Assembly: GCA_002477465.1 (NCBI GenBank)
Contig: DLPV01000042.1
Coordinates: forward strand, 1 to 64,000
Direction: 5' to 3'
DNA: 64,000 bases
DNA from: Gammaproteobacteria bacterium UBA7449
Lineage (GTDB): Bacteria; Pseudomonadota; Gammaproteobacteria; Pseudomonadales; Pseudohongiellaceae
Made by a program: the position numbers and the translations under genes. Under the pieces are notes generated by a model. It had not been told where the DNA came from. It did not search any database and saw only the letters and a program-made list of their open reading frames with translations. This document shows positions 48,091 through 54,837 of this stretch, piece by piece. How positions within the stretch are numbered: the stretch's first letter is position 1; each line of letters opens with the position of its first letter.

Positions 48091-49677
48091 TCATGTTTGC
48101 TCTTGTTTGTTCCAACTCTTGATCTGCTTTATTAGGCCACGGCTCGATGCGTCAAGATTCTGCTGTTGGGCTGGGTCTGTAAGGGCTCCCTGCATGGATT
48201 TTGCCAGGGTCTTGCCCAGTTCTACGCCCCACTGGTCGAAGGCATTGATATCCCAAATGATACTCTGCACATAGACCTCATGTTCGAATAGCGCCAGGAG
48301 ACTGCCCAGGGCAAAGGGTGACAATTCATTGAGCAGCCAGGTATTGCTGGGGCGGTTGCCCGTAGATTCGCGGTGAGGCTCCTCGGGGTTTTTCTTGCCC
48401 TCCATCAGCGCGAGACTCTGGGCGAGGCAATTCGACAGCAATAAGTCATGCTGCTCAGCGCCAATGCTCGCGTTGCTGTTGGCGATAGCGATGAAGTCTA
48501 CAGGCACCACCGTGGTGCCCTGGTGCAGAAGCTGAAAATAGGAATGCTGGCCGTTGGTGCCGGGCGTACCCCAAATCACGGCGCCGGTGTTGGTCGGTGT
48601 GGGCTCTCCTGCCTTGGTGACACACTTCCCCAGACTCTCCATGGACAGTTGCTGCAAATAGTCAGGCAGCTGGTCGAGGGATTGGGAATAGGGTACGACC
48701 GCGAAACTGCGGGTATTGAAGAATTCGCTATACCAGATGTCGAGCATGGCCTTGATTACGGGCATGTTGGCATTAAGTGGGGCTTCGGCAAAGTGGCGGT
48801 CCATGCTGTGGGCGCCGGCCAGCAGCTCATTGAACTTCTCAGCGCCAATCGCCAGTGCTATCGGCAGGCCGATGGCAGACCACAGGGAGTAGCGCCCACC
48901 CACCCAATCCCACATCGGGAAAACATTGTCGGCGTCGATGCCGAACTTCACTGCGGCGCTGACATTGCTGGAGACCGCGACAAAGTGTTTGTTTAGATCA
49001 GATGCCGCGCAGTCTGCCTCCAGCAGCCAGGCTCGTGCCAAGTTGGCATTGGCGAGCGTCTCCGCGGTGGTGAAGGATTTGGAGGCGATGATGAATAAGG
49101 TGGTCGCTGGATTTAGGCCACGGAGGGTTAACTCCATGTGTACCGGGTCAACGTTGGAAACGAAATGAACTTTCTGTGAAGCGACATGCAGGTGAGTGAG
49201 AGCCTCGCTCACCATGGCGGGCCCCAGATCCGAGCCGCCAATGCCAATGTTCACAATATCGGTGATTGCCTCGCCGGTATGCCCAGTCCAGGTGCCAGAG
49301 TGAATGGCGCCGACCACCATGTCGAGCTTGAACAGAACCTCGGCTACCTCTGCATTGGTCTGAAAATCCGGGGGAATCCTGAGGGCGATATGATGGGCGG
49401 GACGATTTTCAGTCTCATTGATCATTGCGCCTGAAAACATGGCTGCGGTGGCCTGACCTAGTCCTCTTTCTTCAGCCAGCTGCACGAGCAGGCTCAATAC
49501 CTCTGCGTCGATCAGGTTCTTGGAATAGTCAAACAGCAGCTCTCCGTGGTTGAGGGAAAACTGTTCAAAACGATCGGCCCCGTCAAACAGGGCGGAAAGG
49601 GAGAATTCGGGGGTCTGGAACTGTGCGCTCTTTTCCTGCAGGGCTTGCCAGGTGCGGCTGGCGGTAAGACTGGGCAT
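48091..49677 (-). CDS. pgi: glucose-6-phosphate isomerase
   Basis: A 528-residue PGI interconverting Glc-6-P and Fru-6-P. NIGIGGSDLGPAMVSEAL, the SKSFTTAET phosphate loop, DWVGGRYSLWSAIGLPIA, GTPGTNGQHSYFQLLHQGT and the C-terminal QWGVELGK are intact. Start ATG at 49677 (MPSLTASRTWQAL) fits the family; an earlier in-frame start adds 17 residues. It is divergent from the tRNA-Thr promoter. Confidence 0.97.
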   Translation of the reverse strand: MPSLTASRTWQALQEKSAQFQTPEFSLSALFDGADRFEQFSLNHGELLFDYSKNLIDAEVLSLLVQLAEERGLGQATAAMFSGAMINETENRPAHHIALRIPPDFQTNAEVAEVLFKLDMVVGAIHSGTWTGHTGEAITDIVNIGIGGSDLGPAMVSEALTHLHVASQKVHFVSNVDPVHMELTLRGLNPATTLFIIASKSFTTAETLANANLARAWLLEADCAASDLNKHFVAVSSNVSAAVKFGIDADNVFPMWDWVGGRYSLWSAIGLPIALAIGAEKFNELLAGAHSMDRHFAEAPLNANMPVIKAMLDIWYSEFFNTRSFAVVPYSQSLDQLPDYLQQLSMESLGKCVTKAGEPTPTNTGAVIWGTPGTNGQHSYFQLLHQGTTVVPVDFIAIANSNASIGAEQHDLLLSNCLAQSLALMEGKKNPEEPHRESTGNRPSNTWLLNELSPFALGSLLALFEHEVYVQSIIWDINAFDQWGVELGKTLAKSMQGALTDPAQQQNLDASSRGLIKQIKSWNKQEQT

Positions 49678-49777
49678 ATTGCTGATTTTCCCGAGGGTTA
49701 GATGTGAACGGTGCTGTTGCCCGAGCATAGCAAACAGCAGCGGCGTCCTGCTATGGGGTAGGGAATTGGGAAACTTT

Positions 49778-49786
49778 TGCTATAAT
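49778..49786 (+). promoter_or_regulatory. extended -10 promoter of tRNA-Thr
   Basis: TGCTATAAT (49778-49786) is a perfect extended -10 element. No good -35 is present at standard spacing, which extended -10 promoters tolerate. Transcription would start near 49793 and run through the tRNA-like copy into tRNA-Thr. Confidence 0.65.
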
Positions 49787-49839
49787 CCGAGATCTTGTAC
49801 CCATGCGGGTTTTTATGTAAGATGCGCGTCCTCGAATAC

Positions 49840-49892
49840 GCCGCTATAGCTCAGCCGTAGCTATAAGGTGTAGCAGCTGACCACAAGTCAGC
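49840..49892 (+). pseudogene. degenerate tRNA-Thr-like 5' copy
   Basis: The first 19 bases (GCCGCTATAGCTCAGCCGT) are identical to the 5' end of the true tRNA-Thr 96 bp downstream, followed by a distorted D-arm and AGCAGCTGA. An anticodon-like stem GCTGA/TCAGC encloses CCACAAG, with C where the invariant U33 should be. No T-arm or 3' acceptor strand follows. It looks like a decayed tandem duplicate cotranscribed with the real tRNA. Confidence 0.65.
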
Positions 49893-49935
49893 GAACACAG
49901 GCACGATACCAGCCTCCTTAAAATTGGTTCACTAT

Positions 49936-50013
49936 GCCGCTATAGCTCAGCCGTGGTAGAGCAGCTGATTTGTAATCAGCAGGTCCCGAGTTCGACTCTT
50001 GGTGGCGGCACCA
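49936..50013 (+). tRNA. tRNA-Thr (anticodon UGU), CCA encoded
   Basis: A complete cloverleaf: acceptor GCCGCTA/TGGCGGC (with a terminal mismatch tolerance), D-stem GCTC/GAGC, anticodon stem GCTGA/TCAGC with loop TTTGTAA (anticodon TGT at 49971-49973), T-stem CCGAG/CTTGG with TTCGACT, and encoded 3' CCA. Its 3' 49 bp are duplicated downstream, marking it as an integration site that keeps a functional tRNA. Confidence 0.95.
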
Positions 50014-50014
50014 A
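49966..50014 (+). repeat. att-type direct repeat, tRNA-proximal copy
   Basis: 49 bp starting at the anticodon stem of tRNA-Thr and running through CCA plus one A. Identical to 51202-51250. Confidence 0.95.
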
Positions 50015-50088
50015 TCATTTCAATGACTTACAGCGACCTGCTGTATATGAATCTTAGCTTCTGGGAATATCCTGGGAATATTATTTTT

Positions 50089-50220
50089 TTACTGCTTCAC
50101 ACGACTGAAATCGATAACCTCAGTCTTGTCTGGAGTGCGGTTATAGCGCTCTACCATCAGCCTGGACTTGTGACCTGACAGTGCTTGCTTGTCTACCTCG
50201 AAGTCGTCCACGCCCTGAGA
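50089..50220 (-). pseudogene. C-terminal fragment of a tyrosine recombinase (phage-type integrase)
   Basis: The minus strand encodes 43 residues ending in a TAA at 50091-50089. They include LSGHKSRLMVERYNRTPD, matching box II of tyrosine recombinases with the His/Trp-position region and the nucleophilic Tyr (in VERY). Just upstream the frame meets a TAA, and no catalytic Arg domain can be found before the next gene. Location 75 bp from the tRNA, pointing toward it, is the usual integrase position. Two copies of TGGGAATAT lie between it and the tRNA. Confidence 0.75.
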
Positions 50221-50312
50221 TCGTTAAATTGTTCACCTCGATCTGAACCCTGTAATTTGAATGCAACATTTTTACGCTTAAATGAGCTAGTCAACAATTA
50301 TGGAGCTCGAAT

Positions 50313-50996
50313 ATGAAGAGGATTCTTACGTTAGCAATTGTACTTTTTACGCATCACAGTCTCGGTCAGACAACTTTTCAGACATATGACTTGGTTGTTT
50401 CGGATCCAGCTGCTGTGGTTGCGGCTATCGATAAATATCAAGCTAGCCCTACAGGTCAATCAAATAGCGCAAGCGTAGTTCTTTACGCTTATGTCGCGGC
50501 TGGAGCCAACACGGCAACTCATGCCATCAACGTGGTACATCCCTCGCCCTCCGATATGGATGCAAATTTGGCGTTAAATGAATCCCAAGACCAGGCCGTT
50601 TTTCTTGCTGAGATCAGAGAAGTAGCAACCGTCACTAGCCGTGCGATGGGAGAAACTCTTTTGATTGGGGGCAACCCTGAAAATATCACCAGTGCCAACC
50701 CAGCAGTAATGAGATATTTAATGTCAGTTTCCGATCCCGCTGCATATGCGCAAGCTTTTAGCAGCTTCCTCGGCCAAAACCCTGATATAGGCGTATCCTA
50801 TTTGAGCTCAATGATGGCGGATGGAACTAATCCCGAAACTCATGTGGTTTTGAATTATGCCAATTCTGTGGGAGAACTATTTATCAATCAGCCTCAAACA
50901 CTTGAAGGCTGGGCTGAGTATTCTTCCGCAGTCAAGGGTTTGCGGACCATAGAATCTACTGCTATAGCCACCGAGGTAAAGCGCTGGGTCCCATAG
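50313..50996 (+). CDS. secreted protein of unknown function with two similar halves
   Basis: 227 residues; I do not recognise the family. A signal peptide is clear (MKRILTLAIVLFTHHSLG, cleavage near 18-19). The two halves align by eye. VSDPAAVVAAIDKY (about 29) and VSDPAAYAQAFSSF (about 139) match, as do AGANTATHAINVVH and DGTNPETHVVLNYA, and both halves end in an E-x-x-T helix. This suggests duplication of a domain of about 100 residues, possibly of ferredoxin-like fold. No cysteines are seen in the mature part. It has a GGAG ribosome site and its own terminator, and is the only intact cargo of the tRNA-Thr island. Confidence 0.85.
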   Translation: MKRILTLAIVLFTHHSLGQTTFQTYDLVVSDPAAVVAAIDKYQASPTGQSNSASVVLYAYVAAGANTATHAINVVHPSPSDMDANLALNESQDQAVFLAEIREVATVTSRAMGETLLIGGNPENITSANPAVMRYLMSVSDPAAYAQAFSSFLGQNPDIGVSYLSSMMADGTNPETHVVLNYANSVGELFINQPQTLEGWAEYSSAVKGLRTIESTAIATEVKRWVP

Positions 50997-51030
50997 CAGA
51001 TGCCAAGAACTGGATAACCAGCTCATTCTG

Positions 51031-51075
51031 AATCCCTACATTTCTCACTTGTGACGGATGTGGGGATTTTATTTT
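51031..51075 (+). terminator. Rho-independent terminator of the island cargo gene
   Basis: AATCCCTACAT (51031-51041) pairs with ATGTGGGGATT (51058-51068) through 10 Watson-Crick pairs and one G-U, followed by TTTTATTTT. It lies 35 bp after the stop of the secreted protein. Confidence 0.85.
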
Positions 51076-51201
51076 CCGCCCGATGCCAACCAATAAATCT
51101 TTAATTGAGGTATTGGCGGTTTTTACCTGCAGACTAGACAATTTTGCCCGATTTTATTATTTTCATTCCTGTAACCCGCTGTTTTATATTGTTTTGCCCC
51201 A

Positions 51202-51250
51202 TGATTTGTAATCAGCAGGTCCCGAGTTCGACTCTTGGTGGCGGCACCAA
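51202..51250 (+). repeat. att-type direct repeat, distal copy
   Basis: Exact 49-bp copy of the tRNA-Thr 3' half including CCA. It lacks the tRNA 5' half, so it is not a gene. It marks the right end of the island; between it and 51450 the only other feature seen is a terminator. Confidence 0.95.
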
Positions 51251-51325
51251 CTCCCTCCGCTTACGGGCTGTTTCCTCAGCTCGCTAGTCGGACACAGATG
51301 CCAACTAGTATCTGTTGCTAGACCC

Positions 51326-51361
51326 AAAGGCCAACATTCCCAACCGAGTGTTGGCCTTTTT
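51326..51361 (+). terminator. strong terminator, probably the original tRNA-Thr terminator
   Basis: AAAGGCCAACA (51326-51336) and TGTTGGCCTTT (51349-51359) form a perfect 11-bp stem with a 12-nt loop and a T-run. It lies 75 bp after the distal repeat, where the uninterrupted tRNA-Thr transcript would have ended before the island was inserted. Confidence 0.85.
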
Positions 51362-51449
51362 CATGTCTGTCCCTGTTGCTGCCCAGCCTTATCCCACCCA
51401 CACAGCGATATGCTTTAATAGGCCAATCGTTCATCCTGCCTGCCCCCAC

Positions 51450-52151
51450 ATGCTCAGCATCATCCTGCCAACACAAAATGAAATGCGCTCCGGCCTGCTG
51501 GAATCTATCCTGGCGTGTCTGGTGCAGGTAGCTGATGCGGAAATCATCGTCATCGATGGGGGTAGCGATGATGGCACGCTGGAGTTGCTGTCCAAATATG
51601 AGTTGAAGCTAATAACAGAGCCAGGCACATCCCGTGCAGCTAAGCTGAATGCAGGTATAGCAGCGGCCTCCGGCGACATGATCTTCCTGCATCACCCGCG
51701 CAGCCTGGTGCAGCCCGAAAGCTTTCAGCAGGTCGCGAATCCGGGCAAAAACAAGTCCCGAGTCTGGGGTGGGCTTACTCATCAGTTCGATCATGACCAT
51801 GCATTGCTGCGATTCACGTCCTGGTATTCAAATCGGATACGCTGTGACCGCGCTGGCATTCTCTACCTTGACCACTGCATCTTTTTTGATTCTGAATTCA
51901 AGCATGAAGGACTGAAGATTCCCGATGTGGATATTTTTGAGGATACGGAGCTGTCAAAATTGCTGCGCAGGCATTCGAAGCCAGTGCGGCTACCTGCTGT
52001 TGTCCGCACATCGGCTATCCGCTTCAAGCGCAACGGCATTTACCGACAGGCGCTACTTAACCAGTGGATGAAGCTTGCCTACTATCTGAATTTTTCCCAC
52101 GACAAGATGAATCGCCAATACGAGAAGGGGTTAAATCTCAATAAAAAGTGA
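51450..52151 (+). CDS. glycosyltransferase of the TIGR04283 (rSAM/selenodomain-associated transferase 2) type
   Basis: 233 residues of a GT-A family 2-like transferase. LSIILPTQNE and EIIVIDGGSDDGTLELL bind the nucleotide. The FEDTELSKLLRRHSKPVRLP segment matches the acceptor-side ED motif of TIGR04283, as does the end RNGIYRQALLNQWMKLAYYL. Where relatives usually have a DxD-like LHADT loop this protein has LHHPRS, so metal binding may differ. The ATG at 51450 is set by homology; it has no good ribosome site. It converges with the radical SAM gene. Acceptor unknown. Confidence 0.85.
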   Translation: MLSIILPTQNEMRSGLLESILACLVQVADAEIIVIDGGSDDGTLELLSKYELKLITEPGTSRAAKLNAGIAAASGDMIFLHHPRSLVQPESFQQVANPGKNKSRVWGGLTHQFDHDHALLRFTSWYSNRIRCDRAGILYLDHCIFFDSEFKHEGLKIPDVDIFEDTELSKLLRRHSKPVRLPAVVRTSAIRFKRNGIYRQALLNQWMKLAYYLNFSHDKMNRQYEKGLNLNKK

Positions 52152-52185
52152 GAGGTGGCGCTTTAAATGATTTTTGGAGTTTGGC

Positions 52186-53154
52186 TTATGCCGAGCAGCT
52201 GCCGCCACCCAGCACGCAAAATTTCGCACAGTGAGGATGGTTTAGTTTTACACTGCGCCAGGATTCTTTGAGGGTTTTGCCGAGATTGAAGCGCTGGTCA
52301 TAGGGGAGCAGGGTGCAGGCCTGTATGGAGAGGTGCTCATCTCCCTTGTGCTTTACCACCATGCGGGAGCTGGCGCACATGATGTCGGCGGGGTTCTTGT
52401 TGAGAATTCCCCAGCAGGCCGTGGTAATTTCCGGCACATCCGCCGATTCATCCATCTCGGGAAACAGGATGAGCTGTTCAGGGTCAGTGGCGTCCAGTTT
52501 GATGCCTTCCCGGGTAAACAGTTCACCATAGCCGGTCCGCATACTGTCTTCGCCTTCGTTCCACATGGTGCGGCCCGCCACCGCAAAAGCCATACCTGCT
52601 TCAGACAGCCATTGCAGTGACTTGATTGCGGGTTTCCAGGAACGCGGACCTCGCTCCAGGGCATGGGTGGCTGTTTCGTAGTGATCCAGGGAAATGCGCA
52701 GCTTGAGCCCGGCGCCGTAGGTCTGGTGCATGGCTTCCAGACTGTCTTTCTCCCGAAGTAGGGTTTTCATGCCGTTGGTTAACACTAGCACATCGAAGCC
52801 GCGACTCAGGCACGCTTGCAGAATGTGCACCATGTCGGTGTTCAGGAAAGGCTCGCCGCCGGTGAAAGCAATTTCCCGGGTGCCCAGCTTCTCAGATTCG
52901 ATCTCGTCCAGCAGATCGATCACTTCCTGCAGGCTGATATAAACTAAGCGATCATTAGTTGGGCTGGACTCGATGTAGCAATTCTCGCAGGTCAGGTTGC
53001 AGAGGCTGCCGGTGTTAATCCACAGCGTTTCTAGCTGTCGTGGGTCCACGGAAGCACGCTGTTCGCCTGCCGCAGTGATGTCGGGATCGGAAAATTTGAA
53101 AGATTCGACTGCAGATGAGTCGTCGATATCCTTGATCTGTATTTTTTCGTTCAT
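52186..53154 (-). CDS. uncharacterised radical SAM protein
   Basis: 322 residues. The SAM-binding iron-sulfur cluster motif CNLTCENCY (C-x3-C-x2-C) is near residue 53, followed by the SAM-binding TGGEPFLN. The barrel continues with LKLRISLDHY and RTMWNEGED. The C-terminus is Cys-rich (ACTLLPYDQRFNLG, then HPHCAKFCVLGGGSCSA), which may hold an auxiliary cluster. I recognise it as a conserved but unassigned proteobacterial family and infer no reaction. A 25-codon ORF lies 72 bp upstream on the same strand. It converges with the TIGR04283 transferase. Confidence 0.85.
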   Translation of the reverse strand: MNEKIQIKDIDDSSAVESFKFSDPDITAAGEQRASVDPRQLETLWINTGSLCNLTCENCYIESSPTNDRLVYISLQEVIDLLDEIESEKLGTREIAFTGGEPFLNTDMVHILQACLSRGFDVLVLTNGMKTLLREKDSLEAMHQTYGAGLKLRISLDHYETATHALERGPRSWKPAIKSLQWLSEAGMAFAVAGRTMWNEGEDSMRTGYGELFTREGIKLDATDPEQLILFPEMDESADVPEITTACWGILNKNPADIMCASSRMVVKHKGDEHLSIQACTLLPYDQRFNLGKTLKESWRSVKLNHPHCAKFCVLGGGSCSA

Positions 53155-53225
53155 GCTTGGTTTGAGTGGATCCTGGTTGCGAAGTCAGGCAGTGGCTTCA
53201 GGCTTAGCCGACTTTGCTGTCGCGG

Positions 53226-53303
53226 TCAGCTGCTGGCTTTCTGGGTTTTCTCCGCTGGTTTCACTTTTCCTTCACTGAACTCCCAAGTGGCAGCATACAC
53301 CAT
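53226..53303 (-). CDS. possible 25-residue peptide upstream of the radical SAM gene
   Basis: An ATG ORF encoding MVYAATWEFSEGKVKPAEKT plus 5 residues, with AAGG about 9 bp upstream, on the same strand and 72 bp before the radical SAM start. The composition is protein-like and charged. No leader/core architecture or Cys/Gly repeat is obvious. It may be a peptide substrate, a small protein or chance. Confidence 0.3.
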   Translation of the reverse strand: MVYAATWEFSEGKVKPAEKTQKASS

Positions 53304-53410
53304 CTGCTTGCCTTAGCAGAGTCGTCCATAGGGTTTGTCTATTGACTCCTGAGAGCTAGTGCCGAATGCATAACCTTTTGCTCCATTAGTCCGAGGGTAA
53401 GGGTTGTTTA

Positions 53411-53545
53411 ATGCTTGCCGATGAGAAACCAGGAGGGGCTACAAAGGCCGTGATTCTTGTAGTCATCAGGGGATTAATCTATTCTTCGGGGCTGTTTAAG
53501 CTGCTTGCCAAGCCGCGCTATTCGTTGCCTGCTGAGCCCGCCTGA
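53411..53545 (+). CDS. possible 44-residue small membrane protein
   Basis: An ATG ORF with TAAGGG upstream encodes 44 residues with a hydrophobic run AVILVVIRGLIYSSGLFKLL, which could be one membrane helix with a positively charged end. It lies in the divergent gap before the purC-like gene. No homology can be claimed; it may be chance. Confidence 0.25.
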   Translation: MLADEKPGGATKAVILVVIRGLIYSSGLFKLLAKPRYSLPAEPA

Positions 53546-53678
53546 TGAGCTGGCTTGGCGCTGCAGCGAATGGTTATTGCTAACGACCGCAGCCACCAAA
53601 TCTTCGCGCAGCTTGCCGAGAGCTTAATGGGCAAAAAGCCTCGAATTCACTACTCAACAACCAGGTTTGTTCCCTGTC

Positions 53679-54731
53679 ATGCTTGATGTCCAACAGATTC
53701 GTGACTTAGTCGCCGACCATGGCGCTACCGTCAACGCCGGCCGTTCGATCAAACAACTGATTGCCGATGGTGAAATACCGCGTCTGGGAGGCGCAACGGT
53801 GCTGGAGGGCAAAGTCTCGGATTCGGTCTTTGGTGAGGCCCTCGTAACGAAATCTGGTCACGCCCTGCGCTTGATGTTCCGCAATAACCGCATCTCCACC
53901 CATGATGTAAATCGCGGCGCCATTCCCTTCAAGGATCAGGTGCTGGCGGTTAATCACGCGCATATGCTGGACCTGGTGCAATCCATACTCGGTAGTTCTC
54001 AATTCGAGGTGCCCGGACTGGCACCCAGTTCCACAGTTATTCCGGCAGAAAATCTGCGCCTGATCATGTTGGAGAACGTGCTGCGTCTCTACAACGCAGA
54101 GAGCTCAACCTCCACTTCCCTATTTCAGCACTGGCTTGCGGCCAGTGCCCAGGGCGTCAGCGTAATGAGCTATGCGGGGCATGAATTGCAGGTGGATGCG
54201 CTGACGCGCAACGGCAGATTGCCTTACCTGATGGATACGCCCAGCACCAAAGACAAGGAAGATTTGACCACGGACGCAGAGGCGCTTATCGCCGGGGGTG
54301 TCTGCACTGCCTCGGAGTACGCACAGATTCGAAATTCTTCCCTGATGGCCTTTGGCGTGGTGTCCCAGTACTTAATGGACAGGGGCATGGTGCTGGTGGA
54401 TACCAAGACTGAGCATGGTGTTAATGATGCCGGGAAAATCGTCGCCGCCGATGAGCTCTATACCATGGATTCCTCGCGCTTCTGGCGGCTGGACGATAGC
54501 GGAAAACTGCTGACCCGTGACGGTAGACCGGTATCGTTCTCCAAGGAGTTCGCACGCGGCATGGTCACCGAGAAAAACCAGCAGTTTACGGCTGAGCAGG
54601 CCAGCGCCATCGCGGAGCGCTACATTCAGGGTCTGCAGCATCTGACAGGGGGCGAATTCAGCCCCGACCTCAGGCCGCGGGACGAGCGCATTGTTGAATC
54701 GACCAATTTGATCCTCGATTATTTGCTGTAA
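53679..54731 (+). CDS. purC: SAICAR synthetase-like protein (PurC family)
   Basis: About 350 residues of the phosphoribosylaminoimidazole-succinocarboxamide synthase fold. GKVSDSVFGEALV, NRISTHDVNRGAIPFKDQVL, VLVDTKTEHGVNDAGKIVAADELYTMDSSRFW and SFSKEFAR-like segments match the ATP and substrate loops of PurC. It is longer than the short E. coli enzyme (237) and close to the long PurC type. The start is either this ATG or a TTG at 53667, both with poor ribosome sites. It sits apart from purHD; whether it is the main PurC of the cell is inferred. Confidence 0.85.
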   Translation: MLDVQQIRDLVADHGATVNAGRSIKQLIADGEIPRLGGATVLEGKVSDSVFGEALVTKSGHALRLMFRNNRISTHDVNRGAIPFKDQVLAVNHAHMLDLVQSILGSSQFEVPGLAPSSTVIPAENLRLIMLENVLRLYNAESSTSTSLFQHWLAASAQGVSVMSYAGHELQVDALTRNGRLPYLMDTPSTKDKEDLTTDAEALIAGGVCTASEYAQIRNSSLMAFGVVSQYLMDRGMVLVDTKTEHGVNDAGKIVAADELYTMDSSRFWRLDDSGKLLTRDGRPVSFSKEFARGMVTEKNQQFTAEQASAIAERYIQGLQHLTGGEFSPDLRPRDERIVESTNLILDYLL

Positions 54732-54837
54732 TTGCCTTTAGCTGTTCTATTTTAATAAGCGAAAATTTTGAACTCACTGAACTAGATTTGATTCGGCGCA
54801 GACAGGATTCTGCTCGCCGGTAAGCTTGGAGTCACAC

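Larger units (their letters stand above)
49966..51250. mobile_element. small tRNA-Thr-integrated island remnant (about 1.24 kb)
   Basis: Bounded by a perfect 49-bp direct repeat of the tRNA-Thr 3' end (49966-50014 and 51202-51250). It contains the C-terminal stub of a tyrosine recombinase next to the tRNA and one secreted-protein gene with its own terminator. This is the standard outcome of site-specific integration into a tRNA 3' end. Internal sequence looks more AT-rich than the flanks. The integrase is broken, so the unit is probably immobile unless helped in trans. Confidence 0.85.
53155..53678. other. divergent gap between the radical SAM and purC-like genes
   Basis: About 520 bp with no established gene. 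It contains the two small ORFs listed separately. A CCAGGTTTGTT, resembling the dispersed intergenic motif, lies near 53661. No clear terminator or sigma-70 pair could be chosen. Confidence 0.5.

Noticed and set aside
49840..49892. Functional tRNA in the leader of tRNA-Thr
   Set aside because: No T-arm, no 3' acceptor strand and C in place of invariant U33.
51202..51250. Second tRNA-Thr gene
   Set aside because: Only the 3' half is present and there is no acceptor 5' strand or D-arm. It is the distal att repeat.
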